A DNA stretch of 12,085 bases from an uncultured Caulobacterales bacterium (GTDB lineage Bacteria; Pseudomonadota; Alphaproteobacteria; Caulobacterales; Caulobacteraceae). Both the position numbers and the translations under genes were made by a program. The notes beneath the pieces are model-generated. The model ran no database searches. It was not told the DNA's origin and was given only the letters and a program-made list of their open reading frames with translations. Shown piece after piece: positions 5,991 to 12,085 of this stretch. Where the stretch lies: contig CAISYT010000221.1 of NCBI GenBank assembly GCA_903889785.1, positions 1-12,085 of the forward strand, in the 5' to 3' direction. How positions within the stretch are numbered: the stretch's first letter is position 1; each line of letters starts with the position of its first letter.

Positions 5991-6797
5991 GTGGTGGCCC
6001 CCATCGCCATCCCCATCCCCATCGACAATCCAGACGATCCCCGCGTCGCTGCCTTCCGCGCCGTGAAAGAGCGCGATCTGGCCGGTCGGGAAGGGGTCTT
6101 TGTGATTGAGGGCGAGGTGGTGCTGCGTACCGCCGTGCGGGCCGGCAGGTTCGTGGTCGAGGCGGTGCTGCTGGCTGAAAATCGGGTTGAGGTTCTGGCC
6201 GACCTGGCCCTGCCGGCGGGAACACCGGTCTATGCCGCTGGCCAAGCGGTGATGGATGCAATTGCCGGCTTTCCGATACATCGTGGAATCCTCGCCCTGG
6301 GCCGGCGCGGTGCCAAGGTGGCGGCCCCCGCGCTGCTGGCCTCGCTGCCGCCGCGCGCCCTGGTCTTGGCGCTGTTTGGCATCGGCAATCACGACAATAT
6401 GGGCGGGGTGTTCCGCAACGCGGCTGCCTTCGGGGCCGATGCGGTGCTGCTGGCCAGAGACTGTTGCGACCCGCTGTATCGCAAGGCGATCCGCGTCTCG
6501 GTCGGCGCCGCCCTGACCGTACCGTTCGGCTGGTTCGAGGCCAGCGACGATCCGCTGGTGGTGCTGGCGGGGCATGGGTTTGCGGCGCTGGCCTTAAGCC
6601 CGTCTGGCGCGATCGATCTTTCGGCGGTGCAGCGGCCAGAGCGCGCTGCCCTGCTGCTCGGGGCCGAAGGGCCGGGCCTCGACCCTAGCCTATTGGCGCG
6701 CACCACGGCGGTCAGCATCCCGATGAGCGGGGGGTTCGATAGCTTGAACCTCGCCACCACCAGTGGGATCGCGCTATATCAGCTAACGCGACCCTAG
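5991..6797 (+). CDS. TrmH/SpoU-family RNA 2'-O-methyltransferase
   Basis: This 268-residue cytosolic enzyme of the SPOUT superfamily uses S-adenosylmethionine to methylate a ribose 2'-OH in rRNA or tRNA. An N-terminal substrate-binding region contains DDPRVAAFRAVKERDLAGRE and GFPIHRGILALGRR. The three SpoU motifs follow in order. Motif 1 is FGIGNHDNMGGVFRNAAAFG (N136, G138, R142), motif 2 is LLLGAEGPGL (E226, G227), and motif 3 is IPMSGGFDSLNLATTSGIAL (S251, L252, N253). The trefoil-knot cofactor site is therefore complete. The start is a GTG two bases after the VIT stop, with another in-frame GTG next to it. The family N-terminus begins close to DNPDDPR, so little is missing or extra. Four CCATC(G/C) hexamers at 6001-6024 encode APIAIPIPI near the start. 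The target nucleotide cannot be deduced. The TAG stop overlaps the convergent neighbour's stop. Confidence 0.93.
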   Translation: MVAPIAIPIPIDNPDDPRVAAFRAVKERDLAGREGVFVIEGEVVLRTAVRAGRFVVEAVLLAENRVEVLADLALPAGTPVYAAGQAVMDAIAGFPIHRGILALGRRGAKVAAPALLASLPPRALVLALFGIGNHDNMGGVFRNAAAFGADAVLLARDCCDPLYRKAIRVSVGAALTVPFGWFEASDDPLVVLAGHGFAALALSPSGAIDLSAVQRPERAALLLGAEGPGLDPSLLARTTAVSIPMSGGFDSLNLATTSGIALYQLTRP

Positions 6798-7354
6798 CGG
6801 TTGGCGCCCGGCACCCACAGCACGTCGCTGCGCCCGCCGTCGTTCTCCAGCCGCGCCAGGGCGAACAATAGGTCGGACAGCCGGTTGATATAGGCCAGGG
6901 CGGCGGGGTTCAGCGGTTCCTTGGCGTTTAGCGCTGCCGTAGCCCGTTCCGCGCGCCGCACCACGGTTCGCGCCAGATGCAGCGTTGCGGCGGCGGCCGA
7001 TCCGCCGGGCAGGATGAAGGAGGTCAAGGGTTCCAGTCGGTCTGTCGCCAGATCCGTTTCGGCTTCGAGCCAGGCGACCTGCGCTGGATCGATCCGCAAG
7101 CGCTCGCCGGCACCCTCGCTGGCCGGAACCGCCAGATCGGCACCCAGGTCGAACAGGTCGTTCTGCACGCGCCTCAGCACGGTGTCGGTGGCGGCACTGG
7201 CCTCGCGCCGTGCCATGCCCAGAGTCGCATTGGCTTCATCGATCTCGCCCATGGCGGCGATGCGCAGGTCGGCCTTATTGCGGCGCGAGCCGTCGCCCAG
7301 GCCGGTGGAGCCATCGTCACCCGTGCGGGTATAAAGTTTATTGAGACGAACCAT
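6794..7354 (-). CDS. PduO-type ATP:cob(I)alamin adenosyltransferase
   Basis: This 186-residue cytosolic enzyme transfers the adenosyl group of ATP to cob(I)alamin, giving the adenosylcobalamin coenzyme. The N-terminal ATP-binding signature YTRTGDDGSTGLGDGSR (residues 8-24) is intact. It is followed by the conserved GEIDEANATLGMAR helix, FDLGADLAVP, the FILPGGS loop, and the helix TVVRRAERATAAL with its catalytic-region arginines. YINRLSDLLFALAR closes the five-helix bundle. Length and motif order match the PduO/MMAB type. GAGGGCG immediately upstream on the minus strand supports the start. No cobalamin-biosynthesis or B12-dependent enzyme gene is nearby, so its role is general B12 assimilation or salvage. 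It diverges from the reductase gene (71-base gap) and converges on the SpoU gene, the two stops sharing CTAG at 6794-6797. Confidence 0.95.
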   Translation of the reverse strand: MVRLNKLYTRTGDDGSTGLGDGSRRNKADLRIAAMGEIDEANATLGMARREASAATDTVLRRVQNDLFDLGADLAVPASEGAGERLRIDPAQVAWLEAETDLATDRLEPLTSFILPGGSAAAATLHLARTVVRRAERATAALNAKEPLNPAALAYINRLSDLLFALARLENDGGRSDVLWVPGANR

Positions 7355-7425
7355 GCGCCCTCTTAACGCGCCGATGCGTGGCGAGTCATTGCAATCCTTG
7401 GCGCTTCCTTGCAGGACATCGGCTT

Positions 7426-8640
7426 ATGGCAGGCGTGGTGATCATCGGGGCCGGACAGGCGGGGTTGCAGGCCGCGGCCTCCGCGCGCGACGAAGGCTAT
7501 GACGGCGAGATCATCCTCATCGGCGAGGAGCCATTTGCCCCCTACCAGCGGCCGCCGCTTTCCAAGGCCTATCTCAAGGGAGAGATGGACGAGGAAGGGT
7601 TGGCCTTGCGCGGGGCCGACTTCTACGCCGAGGCGGGCATGGACTTGCGCACTGGGGTTCAGGCGACGGCCATCGACCGCGCCGCCAAGACCATCGCCTT
7701 TTCTGACCAAACCCGCCTAACCTACGACAAGCTTGTGCTGGCCATGGGCGCACAAAACCGACCCCTGAATGTGCCAGGCGTCGACCTCTCTGGGGTGATG
7801 TTCCTGCGGGGCCTGACCGACGCCCAGGCGATCAAGGCTGCCTGCGTTTCGGGGCGTCATGCCGTGGTGATTGGCGCTGGGTTCATTGGTCTGGAGTTCG
7901 CCGCCGTGGCGGTGTCCAAGGGCTTGGACGTCACTGTTATCGAAGTCGCCCCGAGGGTGATGGGTCGGGCGCTGTCGGTGCCGATGTCGGATTTCTTCGC
8001 TCAGCGTCATCAGGCCATGGGAGTCAAGTTGCGGCTCGGTGAAGGGGTGCGGGCCATCGCCGGGGCGGAGGGCCAAGTTACTGGCGTGGTGCTGAACAGC
8101 GGCGAGACCTTGCCTGCGGATCTGGTGATGATTGGCGTTGGTGTGCTGCCCGCGATCGCCCTGGCTCAGGCCGCCGGCCTGGAGACGGGAGATGGGGTTG
8201 TGGTCGATGCAACACTGCGCACCCTCGATCCTGACATTTTCGCCATCGGCGACCTCTCCCTGCACCCGAACCGTTTCGCGCCTTGGCCGGTGCGGCTGGA
8301 GTCGGTGCAGAACGCCATCGACCAGGGCCGCGCGGTGGGGGCCACTCTGGCCGGCCGGGACAGCGCCTATGATAAGGTCCCTTGGTTCTGGAGCGACCAG
8401 GGGCCCTACAAGCTCCAGATGGCCGGGCTGAATATGCAAGCCGACCAAGCGGTGCTTCGCGGCGATCCGGCCAGTGAAAGCTTCTCGGTCTTTCTGTTCC
8501 GCCAGGACAGCTTGATCGCGGTGGAGAGCGTCAACAAGCCGGTCGATCACATGGCCGCCCGGCGGCTGTTGACCTTGGGCGTAGCCCTCAGTCCGGCGCA
8601 GGCTGCGGACGAGGCTTTCGACCTGCGGCGCGCCACCTGA
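7426..8640 (+). CDS. FAD/NAD(P)H-dependent oxidoreductase, ferredoxin (putidaredoxin/rhodocoxin-type) reductase
   Basis: This 404-residue cytosolic flavoprotein resembles the NADH:ferredoxin reductases that feed [2Fe-2S] ferredoxins for P450s or dioxygenases. The FAD site is VVIIGAGQAGLQAA (GxGxxG at residues 8-13), then YQRPPLSKAYL, typical of this subfamily. The NAD(P) site is AVVIGAGFIGLEFA (around residues 146-159). The second FAD motif is DPDIFAIGD (residues 268-276). The C-terminal domain WFWSDQGPYKLQMAG matches the reductase-C domain. There is no CxxC redox pair, which separates it from thioredoxin or lipoamide reductases. AGGA nine bases before ATG 7426 supports this start; an upstream GTG at 7378 in the same frame lacks a family-like N-terminus. 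No ferredoxin, P450 or oxygenase gene is next to it, so its electron acceptor is unknown. Confidence 0.93.
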   Translation: MAGVVIIGAGQAGLQAAASARDEGYDGEIILIGEEPFAPYQRPPLSKAYLKGEMDEEGLALRGADFYAEAGMDLRTGVQATAIDRAAKTIAFSDQTRLTYDKLVLAMGAQNRPLNVPGVDLSGVMFLRGLTDAQAIKAACVSGRHAVVIGAGFIGLEFAAVAVSKGLDVTVIEVAPRVMGRALSVPMSDFFAQRHQAMGVKLRLGEGVRAIAGAEGQVTGVVLNSGETLPADLVMIGVGVLPAIALAQAAGLETGDGVVVDATLRTLDPDIFAIGDLSLHPNRFAPWPVRLESVQNAIDQGRAVGATLAGRDSAYDKVPWFWSDQGPYKLQMAGLNMQADQAVLRGDPASESFSVFLFRQDSLIAVESVNKPVDHMAARRLLTLGVALSPAQAADEAFDLRRAT

Positions 8641-8680
8641 TGCGCCGGCGGCGGCCGTCTGTTCCCGCCAAAGCGCTGCG

Positions 8681-9244
8681 TTAGGGTTCGCCGTCTGTGG
8701 GCGGGGCGGCGGCGACCAGGATCTTGTCGACGGTGCCATCGTTGTTGATGAAGAAGTGCTTAGCCGCGCCGCCGATGTGCAGCAGGGCACCGATGGCCAA
8801 GAAGGTGGCGCAGGCCACGTGAATCTCGTGCGCAAGGCTGAACAGGCCAGGGTTCATGGGGATCGGCGAGGGGATCGCGAACAGGTGGCCGACACGAACC
8901 GGCAGACCGCCAGACCAAGCCATGATCGGACCGCTGATCAACATACCGACCAAGGCAATGAGCAGGCTGAAGTGGGTGTATTTGCCAACGTAGAAGAAGA
9001 ACCCCTTCTGCCGGGGCAGGGGGCCGGGGTGCCCCTTGCTGAAGCGCCAATAGATTCGGAACCATAGCGCCAGGTAGAAGATGAACGCCAGGGTCGTGTG
9101 CAGCCGGAGCTTGTCGTCATAGATGCCGCGCGAGCCCTCAATGGAGTTCCCGACAAACAGCATGACGATGATGAAGATCGCCGTCACCCAGTGCAGGATG
9201 ATCGAAACCCAGCCGTAGCCGGTTGCGGTGTCCTTCCAACGCAT
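8681..9244 (-). CDS. Cytochrome b561 (CybB-type), diheme membrane protein
   Basis: This 187-residue inner-membrane protein is of the bacterial cytochrome b561 type, with four hydrophobic segments. The likely heme-binding histidines are His18 (ILHW), His49 (LRLHTTLAF), His142 (HEIHVACA) and His156 (ALLHIGGAAKHFF). The 14-residue spacing of the last pair and about 31 of the first pair match E. coli CybB, so both b hemes should be bound. It probably moves electrons from ubiquinol, and CybB-type proteins have been linked to superoxide oxidation. The C-terminus has the usual NNDGTVDKI segment. A minus-strand AAAGG nine bases upstream supports the start. The gene is convergent with the reductase gene (40 bases between stops) and divergent from the acyltransferase, so it is probably monocistronic. 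Confidence 0.93.
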   Translation of the reverse strand: MRWKDTATGYGWVSIILHWVTAIFIIVMLFVGNSIEGSRGIYDDKLRLHTTLAFIFYLALWFRIYWRFSKGHPGPLPRQKGFFFYVGKYTHFSLLIALVGMLISGPIMAWSGGLPVRVGHLFAIPSPIPMNPGLFSLAHEIHVACATFLAIGALLHIGGAAKHFFINNDGTVDKILVAAAPPTDGEP

Positions 9245-9299
9245 CCAAGACGCCTTTGTAGGTTTTTCTTCCGACCCGCGCCTGGGTTATACGCGGCCA

Positions 9300-9361
9300 A
9301 TGGGTCGGTTCCTTGCCAGATCGTCGCCGATCGCGCCAGTGCGTGTTAAGTCGCGACCCAT
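9300..9361 (+). promoter_or_regulatory. Possible hairpin covering the acyltransferase start codon
   Basis: ATGGGTCG at 9300-9307 is the exact reverse complement of CGACCCAT at 9354-9361, and the second arm includes the first two bases of the likely ATG (9360). A competing partner for the first arm, CCGACCC at 9271-9277, pairs with GGGTCGG at 9302-9308 over seven bases. If transcribed, these could form alternative structures. The transcription start is unknown, so any regulatory role is inference. Confidence 0.25.
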
Positions 9362-10337
9362 GGGCAAGCTTGTTTCCATCCAGCACCTGCGCGGCCTGGC
9401 GGTGTTCTCGGTCGTGGTGTTCCATGCCCTGCAATGGGAGTGGATCCCGTTCGAGCCCGGTCAGTTCGGGGTAGAGCTGTTCTTCGTCATCAGCGGCTTT
9501 GTGATGTGGATCACCACCGCCGGTCACGCGCCTGCGCCGACGGCCTTCCTGGCCCGCCGCGCGGCGCGGGTGATCCCGCTCTATTGGCTGGTTAGCCTCA
9601 CCGCGCTCGCTGTTGTTTTGATCCGCCCCGGCGCAATCCCGAACGTCATCCCCGACCCGCTTCACGTTGTTCTGTCGCTGGCGTTCATTCCGCACCTTGA
9701 TCCCAAAGGTGGACCGTTTCCCCTGCTGAACCCGGGTTGGACGCTGAACTATGAGGCGTTCTTCTACCTGGTGTTCGCCGCCTGCCTGACCGTGCCCCTG
9801 CGGTGGCGGGCACAGGCGGTGACGGCGATCATGCTGGCGGTGTTCCTATTTGGGGCCCGCATCCTGACCTGGACCTATTTCTTCGGGGCCAACGCCGAGA
9901 TGCTGGTGTTCGTTTCCGGCATCTGGCTGGCAAAGGCTTGGCAAGCTAAGGCGCTACCGGGGCGTGGCACGGGGATGACGCTGGTCGCACTGGGTGTAGT
10001 CATCCTGGCGGTTCTGACGGCCCTGATCTATCGCCCGGCAATTTGGCGGCCATTTCTGTTTGGCGGCCCGGCGCTGCTGATCGCGATCGGCTGGCTGGCG
10101 ATGGCGGCCGACAAAAAGGGCGTTCCGGCCTGGCCCTGGCTGCAAAAACTTGGAGATGCGTCCTACGCCATCTACCTCAGCCATACCTTGACCGCACCGG
10201 CCGTGGCCAAGCTCTGCCTGCACCAGCCCTGGCTGTTTATTCCGCTCGATGTAGCGACGGGCTTGGGCGGCGGACTGCTCTGCCACGCCCTTGTGGAGAA
10301 GCCGCTGATCCGCTGGGCTAAGGCTTTAGTGAAATGA
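9360..10337 (+). CDS. Acyltransferase-3 family membrane protein
   Basis: This 325-residue polytopic inner-membrane protein is of the acyltransferase-3 (OafA/NodX/ExoZ-like) family, which transfers acyl groups onto cell-surface or secreted sugars. The N-terminal helix [17 protein letters not shown] carries the conserved R11 and H22 of the active site. It is followed by [14 protein letters not shown], then [18 protein letters not shown], the typical R-R-x-x-R-(I/V)-x-P-L-Y-W pattern. [17 protein letters not shown] supplies the conserved W-(T/S)-L-x-x-E, and [12 protein letters not shown] near the end is also family-typical. The length fits the ExoZ-like short forms without a periplasmic SGNH domain. 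ATG 9360 places the LRGLA motif at the usual distance; ATG 9300 in the same frame would add twenty basic residues. No polysaccharide gene cluster is nearby, so the acceptor is unknown. Confidence 0.9.
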   Translation: MGKLVSIQHLRGLAVFSVVVFHALQWEWIPFEPGQFGVELFFVISGFVMWITTAGHAPAPTAFLARRAARVIPLYWLVSLTALAVVLIRPGAIPNVIPDPLHVVLSLAFIPHLDPKGGPFPLLNPGWTLNYEAFFYLVFAACLTVPLRWRAQAVTAIMLAVFLFGARILTWTYFFGANAEMLVFVSGIWLAKAWQAKALPGRGTGMTLVALGVVILAVLTALIYRPAIWRPFLFGGPALLIAIGWLAMAADKKGVPAWPWLQKLGDASYAIYLSHTLTAPAVAKLCLHQPWLFIPLDVATGLGGGLLCHALVEKPLIRWAKALVK

Positions 10338-10422
10338 AGAGGCGAAATCCGCTGCAACGTCGTCGGGCTGTTGCGGTAAGGATCGCGCCCCTACCACCCT
10401 CCCATCCTCTGGACCGAATGAG

Positions 10423-12085
10423 ATGGCCATGAACCCCGTCGTTGCCGAAGTCACCCGTCGGATCGCTGCGCGTAGCCGCGAGGGTCGCGCCGCCTACCTG
10501 GCCCAGATGGAGGCGGCAATTTCGTCGGGCCCTGGCCGCGCCAAGCTGTCTTGTGCCAACTGGGCCCATGCCTTCGCTGGACAGAACAGTGCCGACAAGC
10601 TGCGGGCGATGGATCCTAATGCGCCCAATATGGGTATCGTCACCGCCTATAACGACATGCTGTCGGCACATCAGCCGCTGGGGGCCTATCCAGACATCAT
10701 CAAGGCCGCGGCGCGAGAGGCCGGCGCCACCGCGCAGGTGGCGGGGGGCACGCCGGCGATGTGTGATGGGGTCACGCAGGGGCGGTCTGGCATGGAACTC
10801 TCCCTTTTCAGCCGCGACCTGATCGCCATGAGCACCGGCGTCGCCCTGACGCATGACGCCTTCGACTCCGCGCTGATGCTGGGGGTCTGCGACAAGATCG
10901 TGCCGGGCCTGCTGATCGGCGCTCTGACGTTCAGCCACCTGCCGACGATCTTCGTCCCGGCCGGGCCGATGACGAGCGGTATGGACAATGACGAAAAGGG
11001 CAAGATCCGGGCGCTCTACGCGGAGGGAAAGGTCGGGCGTGAGGTGCTACTTGCCGCCGAGGTCGCTGCCTATCACGGGCCGGGCACCTGCACCTTCTAC
11101 GGCACAGCCAATTCCAACCAGATGCTGATGGAGATCATGGGGCTGCACATGCCTGGTGCGGCCTTCGTCCATCCCAATACGCCCCTGCGCGAGGCTCTGA
11201 CCCGCGCCGCCGCCCATCGCGCGGCCGCCATCACGCGACACGGCCGTGACTTCATCCCCATCGGGCGGGTGATCGATGAGAAGGCGCTGGTCAATGGCGT
11301 GGTTGGGCTGATGGCCACGGGTGGCTCGACCAACCACTGTCTGCACCTGGTGGCCGTGGCCAAGGCTGCGGGGCTGATCCTGACCCTGGAAGACCTCGAT
11401 GCGCTGAGCCAGGCCACGCCCCTGATCGCACGGGTCTACCCCAACGGCTTGGGCGATGTGAATCAGTTCCACGCCGCCGGTGGCATGGCGTTTGTGGTTA
11501 GCCAACTGCTGGAGAATGGCTTCGCCCACGAGGATGTGCTGACCGTCGCTGGACAGGGGCTTTCCCGCTACACGCAGGAGCCAGTCTTGCAGGACGGCGC
11601 GCTGGTCTGGCGCGGCGGACCATCCCAAAGTCTAGATGCTTCGATCTTGCGGCCTGTCTCCGACCCGTTCGATAGCGAGGGCGGCATCCGGGTTTTGAAC
11701 GGTACACTCGGCCGGGCGGTGAGCAAGATCAGCGCTGTGAAGCCGTCTGACCGCGCTGTGCGCGCGCCGGCGGCGGTTTTTGACGACCAGGAAAGCTTCC
11801 TGGCTGCGTTCAAGCGCGGCGAGCTGGATCGCGATCTCGTGGTGGTGATCCGCTTCCAAGGACCGGCCGCTAATGGCATGCCGGAATTGCATGGTCTGAC
11901 CCCGACGCTGGCGGTGCTCATGGGGCGCGGATTCAAGGTGGCGTTGGTCACAGATGGCCGGATGTCCGGTGCTTCCGGTAAGATCGCTTCAGCCATCCAT
12001 GTGACGCCGGAAGCCGCTAAGGGCGGGGCCTTGGCCTATGTCATGGAGGGTGACGTCATCAGCGTCGATCCGGAATCCGGCGTGC
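10423..12085 (+). CDS. edd: 6-phosphogluconate dehydratase, 3'-truncated by the window
   Basis: This frame is open to the last base (about 554 of ~605 expected residues). It encodes the Entner-Doudoroff enzyme that dehydrates 6-phosphogluconate to 2-keto-3-deoxy-6-phosphogluconate. IlvD/Edd motifs appear in order: [94 protein letters not shown], and [20 protein letters not shown]. The cysteines in GVCDK (about 156) and GTCTF (about 223) match the expected iron-sulfur cluster ligands. [11 protein letters not shown] and [10 protein letters not shown] are Edd-type rather than IlvD-type. The start is ambiguous: ATG 10423 gives [11 protein letters not shown], with GGA nine bases upstream; ATG 10429 gives MNPVVAEVT. 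In Caulobacter, edd sits with zwf, pgl and glk, but none lies upstream here; downstream is not visible. Confidence 0.95.
   Translation, partial: MAMNPVVAEVTRRIAARSREGRAAYLAQMEAAISSGPGRAKLSCANWAHAFAGQNSADKLRAMDPNAPNMGIVTAYNDMLSAHQPLGAYPDIIKAAAREAGATAQVAGGTPAMCDGVTQGRSGMELSLFSRDLIAMSTGVALTHDAFDSALMLGVCDKIVPGLLIGALTFSHLPTIFVPAGPMTSGMDNDEKGKIRALYAEGKVGREVLLAAEVAAYHGPGTCTFYGTANSNQMLMEIMGLHMPGAAFVHPNTPLREALTRAAAHRAAAITRHGRDFIPIGRVIDEKALVNGVVGLMATGGSTNHCLHLVAVAKAAGLILTLEDLDALSQATPLIARVYPNGLGDVNQFHAAGGMAFVVSQLLENGFAHEDVLTVAGQGLSRYTQEPVLQDGALVWRGGPSQSLDASILRPVSDPFDSEGGIRVLNGTLGRAVSKISAVKPSDRAVRAPAAVFDDQESFLAAFKRGELDRDLVVVIRFQGPAANGMPELHGLTPTLAVLMGRGFKVALVTDGRMSGASGKIASAIHVTPEAAKGGALAYVMEGDVISVDPESGV

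Noticed and set aside
6001..6024. Four CCATC(G/C) hexamers at the start of the methyltransferase gene as a phase-variation tract
   Set aside because: A six-base unit would not shift the reading frame, there are only four imperfect copies, and they lie in the dispensable N-terminus.

Overview
This GC-rich window looks like ordinary chromosome from an alphaproteobacterium. The evidence is the codon usage, the type of housekeeping genes (guaA, a SpoU-type RNA methyltransferase, a PduO-type cobalamin adenosyltransferase, edd of the Entner-Doudoroff pathway) and a dispersed-type palindromic repeat built on the words TGGGTCCCGG and CGTCATCCCG, which I associate with alphaproteobacterial intergenic regions. 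Caulobacterales or a close relative is a reasonable guess, but no gene here proves it. Coding density is high, and no rRNA, tRNA, transposase, integrase or CRISPR array is visible.

Layout from left to right: the 3' end of guaA (+); a short leader ORF, an MFS transporter and an EVE-domain gene that form a tightly overlapping + strand cluster, in which the EVE gene carries an in-frame stop at codon 15; a Tat-exported beta-propeller lactonase-like gene (-), convergent with the EVE gene; a + strand cluster of two tandem DUF6644-like membrane proteins and a YffB/ArsC-like thioredoxin-fold protein; a composite inverted repeat with a nearby partial copy; a VIT1/CCC1-type metal transporter followed at once by a SpoU methyltransferase (+); the cobalamin adenosyltransferase (-), whose stop codon shares a CTAG with the methyltransferase stop; a ferredoxin-NAD(+) reductase-type flavoprotein (+); a cytochrome b561 (-); an acyltransferase-3 membrane protein (+); and the first ~550 codons of edd (+), cut by the window end.

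Most neighbours are functionally unrelated, and operons are short. Functional links are limited. MFS and EVE are translationally coupled by an ATGA overlap. The two DUF6644 proteins are paralogues, also ATGA-coupled, and probably act together in the membrane. Edd (6-phosphogluconate dehydratase) and the exported lactonase-like protein could both touch sugar-acid metabolism, but they are 7 kb apart.

I found no convincing new multi-gene system. The points most worth checking are the single-codon lesion in the EVE gene, the 11-codon leader ORF with a near-ideal Shine-Dalgarno sequence before the transporter, the composite palindrome at 5047-5146, and the DUF6644 pair with a C-terminal CPWC motif.
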